In this document: one piece after another, positions 55,601 through 64,000 of the stretch | How the letters are laid out: the number at the start of each line of letters is the position of its first letter | Numbering within the stretch: position 1 is the stretch's first letter | From: Edwardiiplasma whartonense | GTDB lineage: Bacteria > Bacillota_I > Bacilli_A > Mycoplasmatales > Mycoplasmataceae | Reading direction: 5' to 3' (one strand) | Length of the DNA: 64,000 nt | NCBI RefSeq assembly: GCF_023566315.1 | Contig: NZ_JAKNSU010000001.1 | Position numbers and translations under genes: made by a program | The notes under the pieces: model-generated | Seen by the model: only the letters and a program-made list of their open reading frames with translations | The model's database searches: none | Told to the model about the DNA's origin: nothing

Positions 55601-56959
55601 CTACTTTCCTAAACAATACTTACGAAAAATGTTGTCAATAATTTCTTCATCATATTCTTGACCAATCAATTCACCCAAGCTATTTCATCCATCCATCAAA
55701 TCAACATTAACAATGTCGATTGGATAATCGTGATTTAAATTAGTTAAAGCGTTTTTACAACTAAGAGCAACTTTTTCTAACAAAGCAATTTGGTTCAAAT
55801 TAATTAATAACAAATCGTCATTTTTCAAGATTTCATCGTTATTATATAAAACTTTAATCGCTTTAATCAAATCATCAATATCATTGTCTACAGCATTAGT
55901 CAAAATTACTTCCTCATTGAAATAAGTTTGTACTTGAGTAATTTCATTCACAGTCAAAGACTTAGCTTTATTTAAGATAATTAAATGGGGTTTATTTTTA
56001 ACTTGATTAAATAAAACTTTATTTTCTTGGTTATTGAAGTTATCAAAGTTAACCACATACAAAATCAATTGTGCTGTAGTTAAATACTCTTTAGCTTTAT
56101 TAATTCCCAAACTTTCAACCACATCAGTGGTTTGACGAATTCCTGCTGTATCAATTAAATTAATTGTAACTCCTTCTAAATTAATCTTACCTTCAACAAT
56201 ATCACGAGTAGTACCAGGAATATCAGTAACAATTGCTTTATTTTCATTAATTAAAGCATTTAATAAAGAAGATTTTCCGACGTTAGTTTGACCAATGATC
56301 GCAGTTTTAATCCCTTCAATTGCTTTCATTGCTAACTTTGAACGGTGAATAATTGCTTGTAACTGTTCAAGAATTGAAGTTAAAGTTAACTTTAATTCTT
56401 CGGGAGTAGAACCTTCGATATCATCATAATCAGGATAATCAATTGAAACTTGAATTCGAGAAATTAAATCCATTAAACTTGCTTTAAAACTAAGAATCGC
56501 TTGATTATTTTTCCCACTCATATTATCAACACCAATTTTTAAAGCTAAATCATTGGTTGCATGAATTAAATCATTAATTCCTTCTGCTTGAATTAAATCA
56601 ATCTTATTATTTAAGAAGGCACGTTGGGAAAATTCTCCTTTTAAAGCCATTCTAGCTCCTTTTTGAATTAACAAGTTAATAATTCTTTGGGTGTTCAAAA
56701 TTCCGCCATGACAGGCAATTTCTATCACTTCTTCGCCAGTGAACGAAGCAGGAGCATTATAGAAAGTGATAACAACTTCATCAACTAATTGTTCTTGATC
56801 ATACAATCTCCGGAAATAAAAACCACGAGAATCAGGAATTGATTGCTGAGTTAATTGGTTAATTAAATTTAAAGCTTCACTACCACTAAGACGAATTAAA
56901 GCAATCGCTTGGGTTGTTAAAGTAGTAGCAGGAGCTATGATGGTATCGTTAACTTTCAT
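55601..56959 (-). CDS. mnmE: tRNA modification GTPase MnmE
   Basis: 452 residues. N-terminal formyl-THF-binding domain (DTIIAPATTL, IALIRLSGSEAL, FTGEEVIEIACHGG), helical domain interrupted by the G domain (AIIGQTNVGKSSLLNAL, DIPGTTRD, IDTAGIRQ, LNKA), and the conserved C-terminal end DNIFRKYCLGK with its catalytic Cys. It works with MnmG to modify tRNA U34. Follows yidC on the same strand. Confidence 0.97.
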
Positions 56960-57059
56960 GTTCTTATCCTCTTAATGTATCTATTTTAACTAAAAACGTT
57001 GAATTTAAAAAAGAAACTTGAGAAAAAATATTTTGTCATATTAATCTTTTAATAAAGAA

Positions 57060-57084
57060 AAAAATGTCCCATCAGGACATTTTT
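57060..57084 (-). terminator. Terminator after yidC
   Basis: 10-bp stem AAAAATGTCC / GGACATTTTT, 5-nt loop, 8 nt after the stop codon. Confidence 0.8.
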
Positions 57085-57091
57085 GGCTAAA

Positions 57092-58303
57092 TTATTTACT
57101 TGCAATTTTAGCTTTTTGTTTTCTTTCTTGACGTAAACGACGTTCACGTTCTTGAGAACCTTTTTGACGTTTATGTTGGTTATACCAGTGGAATCCCAAG
57201 GTTTGACAAATTTGAAAACTTGAAGACATAATCCAGTAAATTGCCACCCCTGAGGCGATTGAAGCAACTACGAAGATGAAGACCACAATCATCACAAGTT
57301 GGATAATTAAGTTTCTTCTTCGCGCTTTTTTCTGCGCTTCAGAAAGGGCAGTTCCTTTTTGACGACGATATTGTAAGAAGGTTGGTAGTAACATTGACAC
57401 GATCTGTAGTGGTAAATAAACCGCTAACAGCGCAAGATAAATTGGTTGACCATGAGTCACTTGGTGTCATGGTTGTTCAATCAGAGAAATCGCACCAATA
57501 TTGGCAATTTTTAAAACCCTAGTTGAACGAATTACTGCATAAATCGCAAACAAGAACGGTAGGGGTGCTAATCCCATCCCTACAGAACTTAAAGGAGAAA
57601 TTCCTTCTTTCTTGTATAAAGCTTGCGTTTCCATAGTCATTTTTTGCCGAGAAACTTGATCTTTTTTTCCTTTATATTTGGCTTGGATTTCTGCTTGCTT
57701 AATCTGCATATCTTGCATTTTGTCTTGATTCTTTTGTGCTTTTCAAGAAAAGAGTAGAGTGATTAAACGAATAATTAAAACCGTGAAAAACATCGCAAAG
57801 AATACTGAAACTCCAAAAATTCTTTGTGAATGAGCGTCCAAACCTGGCTCTAAAGTACCAGAAAATCCTTTTACCAACCCTACAAGAATGAAGGCAATTG
57901 GATAAACAAAGAAACCATAGAAAGGCGATTTAGTAACAGTGAAAGCTTGGCCTCAACTTGTAATTGAATTATAACCATATTCACCAAAATCACTAATGTC
58001 TCCGTGAGGCATGTGAATCCGGCCACCGCTTTCACCCAAAGAACGAATGATAATCTCAAAAGCAGTTCCAGGAGCAAAAATCTTTGCTCCTGTCATATCA
58101 GTAACCTGACTAACCATGTAATCAGATTGGTACATCTGCGCACATCCTCAAACCATCGAAATCAAAACAAACAAGAAACCAATAATCTTAGTTCATTTTC
58201 AAATTTGTCGACGTACTCGTTTTGACTTTGGCTCATTACTTTGTTTAGGATTAAAGTAATCAAGGACACGACTATTTGTGCCCCCCTTGTTTTGTTTGTA
58301 CAA
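57092..58303 (-). CDS. yidC: Membrane protein insertase YidC/OxaA
   Basis: 403 residues with a TTG start: AAGGAGGG lies 6 nt before it, and no ATG fits. An N-terminal signal-anchor helix and a soluble periplasmic-side segment precede the insertase core of about five helices, with KMTMETQALYKKEGISPLSSVG forming the cytosolic helical hairpin and FQICQTLGFHW near the end. The C-terminal tail is highly basic (RQKGSQERERRLRQERKQK), as expected for ribosome binding. It inserts membrane proteins alone or with SecYEG. Part of the conserved rpmH-rnpA-yidC-mnmE order. Confidence 0.95.
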
Positions 58304-58324
58304 AGGTTTTCCCTCCTTGCTAAC

Positions 58325-58669
58325 TTATTTAACTTCTAATGCAATCCGACTAAATAATTTTTCTAACTCCTGAAGGTTCTTTTGATAATTCTGACTTTGA
58401 TAACGCTTACGCACCATAATAATTACTTCAATATTCAAGGCTGCGTAGTTTTTTAATAAAGTTTGAATCATCATGCGAACTTGGCGTTTAATTTTATTTC
58501 GGCATACTGCATTACCTAGTTTCTTTCCCACACTAATTCCGTAATGTAATCCCTTATTATCGTTTGGTGCTTCATAGTATAAAACAAACGTAGGATTAAG
58601 TTTGGTTTGGTTGTGGTTAATAATGATTTGAAACTGGTGGTTTTTCTTAATAATTCTTTGGTTTTTCAT
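58325..58669 (-). CDS. rnpA: Ribonuclease P protein component
   Basis: 114 residues, basic. The family pattern RNKIKRQVRMMIQTLL (the RNR motif region) and GISVGKKLGNAV are clear. It binds the RNase P RNA to mature tRNA 5' ends. It sits 33 nt after rpmH and 21 nt before yidC. Confidence 0.96.
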   Translation of the reverse strand: MKNQRIIKKNHQFQIIINHNQTKLNPTFVLYYEAPNDNKGLHYGISVGKKLGNAVCRNKIKRQVRMMIQTLLKNYAALNIEVIIMVRKRYQSQNYQKNLQELEKLFSRIALEVK

Positions 58670-58702
58670 TAAACGGTAAAAAAACTTAATTTAGTGAATA
58701 AA

Positions 58703-58837
58703 TTAAGCACTCAATTCTGCTCTTCCCTTGGCACGACGAGCATTGATAACTCTTCTTCCGCTTTTAGTAGCCATTCTAGCTCTAAAACCGTGCGTGTGGG
58801 CAGTTTTAATCTTACTTGGTTGTCAAGTTCTTTTCAT
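58703..58837 (-). CDS. rpmH: Ribosomal protein L34
   Basis: 44 residues: MKRTWQPSKIKTAHTHGF, then RMATKSGRRVINARRAKGR, an almost invariant L34 sequence. The Trp at position 5 is encoded by TGA. It starts the rpmH-rnpA-yidC operon divergent from dnaA. Confidence 0.98.
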
Positions 58838-59154
58838 TGTTAACATAGCCTCCTTAAAAAGACAATTTCCAAAAGATTATAACGTATTCTTGACGTATTT
58901 TACAGTAAAATAAAAAGATTTTATTTAGTTTTCCACCATACTTGATTATTATTAGGTTATGGGGATAATTTTCCACCGATTTTGTTCTTCAAATGTTAAA
59001 TTGTGGAAAAACTAAATCAAAGCCTGAAAATCAGGTTTAATCGATAAAAAGTTCCTAACAATTTTATGTTGAAACTTTTTCATTGTTAACATTTTTCACC
59101 ACTAACACTAAGGAAAAAGATATAATATAAAACATGTTAAGAGGTTAGTTACAA
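58838..59154. other. Origin region (oriC) upstream of dnaA
   Basis: The gap between rpmH and dnaA holds DnaA-box-like sites: TTTTCCACC at 58929-58937 and 58969-58977, and TTTTCCACAA on the minus strand at 59001-59010. Sequence is very AT-rich. A TATAAT at 59121-59126 lies 29 nt before the dnaA start. Confidence 0.75.
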
Positions 59155-60498
59155 ATGAACGTTGATCAACTCTGGGATTTTATTAAAACAACTTTAGCTA
59201 CTGACACATCAGTGGAAAGTAACATCTACAACAGCTATATTTCTCCCGCAAAATTAATTCAAAACGAAGAAGAAAACGAGTATTTAATCGTGGTAACTTC
59301 TTTGGTTGCTAAAAATTTCTTGGTTGATTTTTTACCTTTGATAAACGACCTGATTAAACGAAAACTCCACCATAATGTGGGTTTAAAAATTTTAACAACC
59401 AAAGAATATAATGTTCAAAAAAAGACTCAACCAGAGCAAACTTCTCCAATCTCGATTGTTAAAAGCAAATACAATTTCATTAACTTTGTGGTTGGTGAAA
59501 GTAATGAACAAGCCTACAAAGCTGCTAAGAAAGTCGGAGAAAAACTAGGAACATTGTGAAACCCTTTGTTTATTTATGGTGATTCTGGTTTGGGAAAAAC
59601 TCACCTTTTAAAGGCAATTGAAGGCGAAATTAACACCAATCCTTTGCGTTTAAAAGCTCTTTATTTGACCAGCGAACGATTTGGCAGTATGGTGGTTGAT
59701 TTAATTAGTAAAGGTCACCAAGCAATTGAAGAATACAAGCAAAAATTAAATGATTGTGACGTCTTATTAATTGATGACATTCAGTTTTTAGCTAAACGAG
59801 AAAAAACCAATGAAGTGCTTTTTTCAATCTTTAATAACTTTATTGAAGAAGATAAACAACTTGTTATTACCAGTGATAAAGGACCAGACGAACTTAATGG
59901 TTTTGATCAACGGATGATTACAAGATTTAATTTAGGTTTAAGTGTTAAGGTTCAAGCTCCTGATACCAGGACCGCTACTTTAATTATTGAAGAAATTATT
60001 CGGGATAACTATCCAGAAATGACTTTAACCGAAGAAGCAATTAAATATCTTGCTGCCTATTATTCTAGTGATATTCGCAAAATTTATGGCACAATCAACC
60101 GAATCGCCTTTTGAAAAGAAAGCGAACATTCAACTACCACCTCTCCAGTTAGTTTAAGTGATGTTCAATACGTTCTTCGCGATGTTCCAGTGGTAAACAT
60201 TGGTAAATTAAGTACCACTAAAATTAAAGAAATTGTCGCCCAACGATACGGGGTAACAGTGAAACAAATTGATGGAAAAACCCGCACTGCTCCAGTAACT
60301 AACGCTCGACACGTAGCAATGTATTTAACTAAAGACATCCTTGGTTTAAGTTATGTTAAAATCGGAATTTCTTTTGGTAATAAAGACCATACGACAGTTT
60401 TAAATGCAGTTGATAAAATTCAAAAACGAAGCGAAGCAGATAAAGATTTTAAAAAGGTTTTGAGCACCATTAAAAACGACATCACTATCGCTCGTTAA
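59155..60498 (+). CDS. dnaA: Chromosomal replication initiator protein DnaA
   Basis: 447 residues. Domain I (about 1-90), AAA+ domain with Walker A YGDSGLGKTHLLKAI and Walker B VLLIDDIQFL, and C-terminal DNA-binding domain with NARHVAMYLTKDILGLS and FGNKDHTTVLNAV, the DnaA signature. It binds DnaA boxes at oriC and melts the origin. GAGGTTAGTTAC precedes the ATG. Normal arrangement at the origin with dnaN following. Confidence 0.98.
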
Positions 60499-60748
60499 CC
60501 ATCTAGTTTTTCACTACTAAACACAGTTCATAATTCAGTAATAAAACTTCAAATAATCATAAGTGCTTGATTAAAAAAAGTTTTCCACAATTCAATAGCA
60601 TAACAATAATAAGAAAATAAAAAAAAGAAAATAACCCTGCTCCTAAACTCTAAAATTTTTAATCCTTGAAATTGATTAAGAAAAATCAAGAAAGCATTTC
60701 TTTAAGACCTTCTTTCCATTAGAATAAAAGAGATGTGAGGATAAAAAA
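60499..60748. other. dnaA-dnaN gap with a DnaA box
   Basis: 250 nt, AT-rich. TTTTCCACAA at 60581-60590 fits a DnaA box, so the origin may be bipartite around dnaA. No gene seen. Confidence 0.6.
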
Positions 60749-61894
60749 ATGAAGCTAAAAATGTCTCGTCTAGTTTTATTAGATGAAATTTCAAAAGCAA
60801 ATAAAATCATTGATGCAAAAATAATTAATCCTGAACTATTAGGAGTTCATTTAGAAATTACTAATGATGCAATTATCTTTCTTAGTTCTAATGGGGGCGT
60901 TAATTGAAAAGCAACCATTAATAAGAAGACTGATCCTTTCTTAGAAATCCAAGAAGTGGGGACGTTACTTATAAAGGGACGTTATTTAATCGAGGTTTTA
61001 AGAAAGATTGAAGAAAATCTTGTAGAGTTAAGTGTGGTTGAAGAGAACCAGTTAGTTATTAAAACTGATAAAGTTCGTTTTAGTTTGCAAATTCTTAATG
61101 CAGATGATTATCCTTTGATTGGTTTTCGTGAAAATGGAGTTGAGTTAAAACTTAATCCTAGTGAATTGCGTAAGGGGATTAACCAAACGATAATTTCAAT
61201 TGATGAATACAATAAAAAGATTATTTTCACAGGAATGAACTTACAAGGGGTATCTGGTGATAACTTTTTGAAGATTTTTACCACTGATGGTTTTAGAATT
61301 TCTACCAAAAATATTAGTTTAACTACACCACTGACAGAGGATGTTGAATTTACCCTTTCTTTCAAACTTCTTGGTGAATTGATTAGGTTGTTGGATGGTT
61401 GCAAAGAACTGGTGATTTACTTGTTTGAAGGTTACATTACGTTTGTCTTTAACCAAAATTCTTTATTACAAACAACTTTAATTGAAGGGAAATATCCCAA
61501 CGTTGCTAATGCCTTTCCTAAAAGCTTTCCCACCACTTTAAAATTGGGACGAACTACCTTCTTAAAGGCCTTGAATCGAGCTAATTTAACTAATGAAGAG
61601 GGTAATACTCCTGTGGTTGTTTTAGACATCGATCAAGAACGAATTGAGCTCTCATCAACAAGTCTTGAAATTGGTAATTATGCTGAAACTTTGACTAACT
61701 TTGAGTTTGAGGGTGAACCTCAAAAGATTAGTTTTAACATTAAGTACTTATTAGATGCTTTTCGCACCTTCGATCATGAAGAAGTGGTGGTCGGTTTAAT
61801 TTCTTCAGTTAAACCTTTAGAAATTAGTAGTTTGAAAGATGAAGGTATCGATACTACTTTAAAGCAATTAGTCCTACCGCTTTCAATTGGTTAA
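60749..61894 (+). CDS. dnaN: DNA polymerase III beta subunit (sliding clamp)
   Basis: 381 residues, three repeated clamp domains. FLSSNGGVNWKATI in domain 1, FTTDGFRISTK in domain 2 and FNIKYLLDAFRTFDHEEVVVGL in domain 3; the usual C-terminal end P-(M/I)R is replaced by LVLPLSIG, as is common in mollicutes. Ring-shaped clamp for DNA polymerase III. GTGAGGATAAAAAA precedes the ATG. Confidence 0.95.
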
Positions 61895-61895
61895 G

Positions 61896-61921
61896 AAAAC
61901 TCAGTGGTTAAACTGAGTTTT
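61896..61921. terminator. Bidirectional terminator
   Basis: 10-bp stem AAAACTCAGT / ACTGAGTTTT, 6-nt loop, between dnaN and the convergent ROK kinase gene. Confidence 0.8.
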
Positions 61922-61931
61922 AGTTGTTTCA

Positions 61932-62804
61932 TTATAAATTCGCTGCACCTTTTAAAGTTTGTTCTTCTAAATCCTTTGCGAATTCAATGGTAGTTTTATG
62001 TTCTAAATGAGATGTGATTTGATAAGTGTAATTAATGATTTCTTTAAAAAAATCTTGATTTTTTAAAGCAACACTACCACCGATAACAAGGTATTGTGGA
62101 TCATAAAAATAGATTGCAGTTGCTAAAAACGCAGCCATTCGTTTTTTGTATTCAACAAAGTAATCTTCAATTCCTTTGTTAGTTGTTCTTAGTTGAAAAG
62201 CTTGTGTAGCGTCCTTAACATCAATTCCCCGTTCTTTTAGAACTTTAGGAATATTATTTCCACTAGCAAAGTATTCAATTCCTGTTTGAGATGGATTCTT
62301 ATCTTCTGTTAGTGAAGGAAGGGAATTAAAGATTTCTGTTGCTGTATAGTTGTAGCCGTGAAAAATTTCTCCTTGATAAATAAATCCAGACCCAATTCCT
62401 GAAGAGACTGTAACATAATACAATGAGTGTGGTGCTGTTGGATAGGTTAAAAATTGTCCTAAAGCAGCAACGTTGGCATCATTATCTAAGTGAATTTCTT
62501 TGCTACCAGCAAACATTTGTTGAAATTGATCAACAATGTTTAAATTTCGCCATCCAGGCAAGTTTGGTGCGTTTAAAATCCGTCCTTCTTTTAGATCTAA
62601 AGGCCCAGGAGCACAAATACCAATCCTTTTGATTGGACCAAACTGGGTTTCCATCTGGTTGATAATTTTTGAGATTTCATCCATTTGGTGAGCAAAATCA
62701 TTTACATCTGTTGTGAATTTCTCTCCTTTTAAAAACTTGTTTTTCTCATTTAAAACTGCAATTCTGGTGCTTGTAGCTCCAATATCAATACCGACTTTAT
62801 TCAT
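61932..62804 (-). CDS. ROK-family sugar kinase
   Basis: 290 residues. N-terminal phosphate motif VGIDIGATSTRIAV, GICAPGPLD, HLDNDANVAALG and the adenosine loop YLVIGGSVA identify a ROK kinase. The zinc-binding His-x-Cys-x-Cys cluster normally following the sugar-binding Glu is missing: the region reads ATEIFNSLPSLTEDKNPSQTG. It therefore belongs to an atypical subgroup. Next to manA it may phosphorylate mannose, fructose or an N-acetylated sugar. The ATG is 12 nt after manA, preceded by AGAGGTATTT. Confidence 0.88.
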   Translation of the reverse strand: MNKVGIDIGATSTRIAVLNEKNKFLKGEKFTTDVNDFAHQMDEISKIINQMETQFGPIKRIGICAPGPLDLKEGRILNAPNLPGWRNLNIVDQFQQMFAGSKEIHLDNDANVAALGQFLTYPTAPHSLYYVTVSSGIGSGFIYQGEIFHGYNYTATEIFNSLPSLTEDKNPSQTGIEYFASGNNIPKVLKERGIDVKDATQAFQLRTTNKGIEDYFVEYKKRMAAFLATAIYFYDPQYLVIGGSVALKNQDFFKEIINYTYQITSHLEHKTTIEFAKDLEEQTLKGAANL

Positions 62805-62816
62805 TGTTAAATACCT

Positions 62817-63740
62817 CTATTTTCTAATTCAAGAAATTAAAACTTTCATTTTTCCAACTAACTCTACATCCTCTAAATTACCAATTCCAATTGCTGATTC
62901 CCCCTTTTTAAAGGGTTCTTGATGAATTGTTCCTTCCCCACTGATAACTGTGAATTGCAACCAATAGGGTTGTTCTGTTTTTGATAATTTAAACACCTCT
63001 TTTTTCTCTACATCAGCTAGATATAAACTAAAAGCAGAACTTGATCAAATTAATTTCTCTGCTTTTTTAATAATTTGATCCTTAGAATCTGGGACAGTTG
63101 TTACTTGTAGGGAATCTTTGATGTTTAAAGAGCGCTTTTTTCCATACTCATCTTCTCGTTCAAAATCATAAAAACGATAAGTTATGTCACTTGAACGTTG
63201 TAATTCATAAACTACAACTCCAGGAGTAATGGCGTGAATTTTTCCTGCATCAACATAAACGAAATCTCCAACTTCAATTTGAACCTTTTTTAAAAGTTTT
63301 TCTCATTGATTATTCTTCACCATCGAAACTAATTCTAGACGTGTTTTGGCATGATGACCATAAATTAGTTGAGCATTTTCTGGTGCAGCTAAAACGTACC
63401 AAGATTCTGGCTTACCTAAGGATTGGTGATGTTTTTTAGCATACTGGTCATCAGGGTGAACTTGCACGGATAAAAAATCGTTTGCAGTAATAATCTTTAC
63501 TAGTAAAGGAAATTCGCCTTGATAGTTGCCAAACTCTTCCCGGTTTTGATCGAAAAAATCTTTTAAAGATTGGTGGGGAATTCCTGGGGAATCTAAATAA
63601 CTCATTCCGTTAGGGTGAGCTGAAATAATTCACGCCTCACCGATTTTTTTATCTTGAGGAATTTGATAACCAAAGTTATTCAATTCCTGACCACCTCAGA
63701 TTTTTTCTGAAAAATAAGGTTTTAATTTAATTATTTTCAT
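62817..63740 (-). CDS. manA: Mannose-6-phosphate isomerase, class I
   Basis: 307 residues. KPYFSEKIWGGQELNNFGY, LSVQVHPDDQYA (metal ligands Gln and His) and the later VYVDAGKIHAI cupin strand identify ManA. It interconverts mannose 6-phosphate and fructose 6-phosphate. GAAAGG lies at the end of the preceding gene, which stops 2 nt before the ATG. Operon with a ROK kinase suggests a mannose- or hexose-feeding route into glycolysis. Confidence 0.94.
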
Positions 63741-63742
63741 AC

Positions 63743-64000
63743 TTAACCTTTCTCAATTAATTTTTTAATTTGATTAATTTTTTCAATATCAATTGAAGAA
63801 TCTCAACCATTAACCCGAACAGAAGAACCAACATGAAGTTCATCAACATGAAGCGAAACTTCCTTAGCGTTATCTTGATTAACTCCACCTCCTGCTAAGA
63901 TGATTACCTTGTGCATTTTTTGCAATTGGTCTAAGGTCGTGAAGTTCTTGGTAATTGCTTGGTGACCTCCAGTAGTTAAAATTGTTTTAAAGCCTAATGA
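63743..64000 (-). CDS. cutC: CutC-family protein, C-terminal part (cut by window edge)
   Basis: 85 residues visible: LGFKTILTTGGHQAI, then VIILAGGGVNQDNA and VDELHVGSSVRV match the C-terminal half of the CutC TIM barrel (LTSG, GGGV and ELH motifs). CutC was named for copper homeostasis but its real reaction is not established. Its stop is 2 nt before manA, so it leads the cutC-manA-ROK operon as far as can be seen. The N-terminus is outside the window. Confidence 0.8.

Overview
The window is AT-rich and reads with the Mycoplasma/Spiroplasma genetic code: nearly every gene only becomes full length when TGA is read as Trp. Two adjacent mreB-type actin genes, an arginine deiminase operon, many Cys-anchored lipoproteins and the rpmH-rnpA-yidC / dnaA-dnaN origin together point to a Spiroplasma (class Mollicutes). 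This is inference from gene content; no 16S rRNA or tRNA gene was seen.

Layout. 1-10.7 kb is an island of secreted or surface proteins: the tail of a solute-binding-like lipoprotein, a GH32-like glycosidase, a lipoprotein carrying a PD-(D/E)XK (RecB/Cas4-like) nuclease domain, an M60 (enhancin-type) metalloprotease, a repeat lipoprotein and an MBL hydrolase. 11.0-17.3 kb is a complete type II-A CRISPR-Cas locus, all on the minus strand: cas9, tracrRNA, cas1, cas2, csn2, then an 11-repeat array. An orphan decayed repeat lies about 0.9 kb beyond its old end. 17.4-20.9 kb holds purA-purB (with a long structured leader) and a divergent azoreductase. 20.9-25.9 kb is the arcA-argF-arcD-arcC operon, separated from divergent topA by two tandem palindromic operators.

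28.3-30.8 kb is the most unusual part. A 749-residue protein of no family I recognise sits divergently next to a second CRISPR-like array (four 36-nt repeats, three spacers of exactly 30 nt). The protein lacks RuvC/HNH motifs but has one good HEPN-type RX4H motif (R74/H79) and a second look-alike, DQFYSH, in which Arg is replaced by Asp. Effector size, repeat size and spacer size fit a compact type VI (Cas13)-like or new single-effector RNA-targeting system. There are no adaptation genes beside it; the type II cas1/cas2 are 15 kb away.

31-58 kb is mostly housekeeping: two mreB paralogues, ychF, rsmG-pgsA, two tandem APC permeases, mnmG, a coiled-coil lipoprotein, metG-pth-prs, a MATE exporter, an ABC-F protein with a MarR regulator, two tatD paralogues with mnmE, and yidC-rnpA-rpmH. 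58.8-61.9 kb is the chromosome origin with DnaA boxes flanking dnaA, then dnaN. The last 2 kb holds a cutC-manA-ROK kinase operon, with cutC cut by the window edge.
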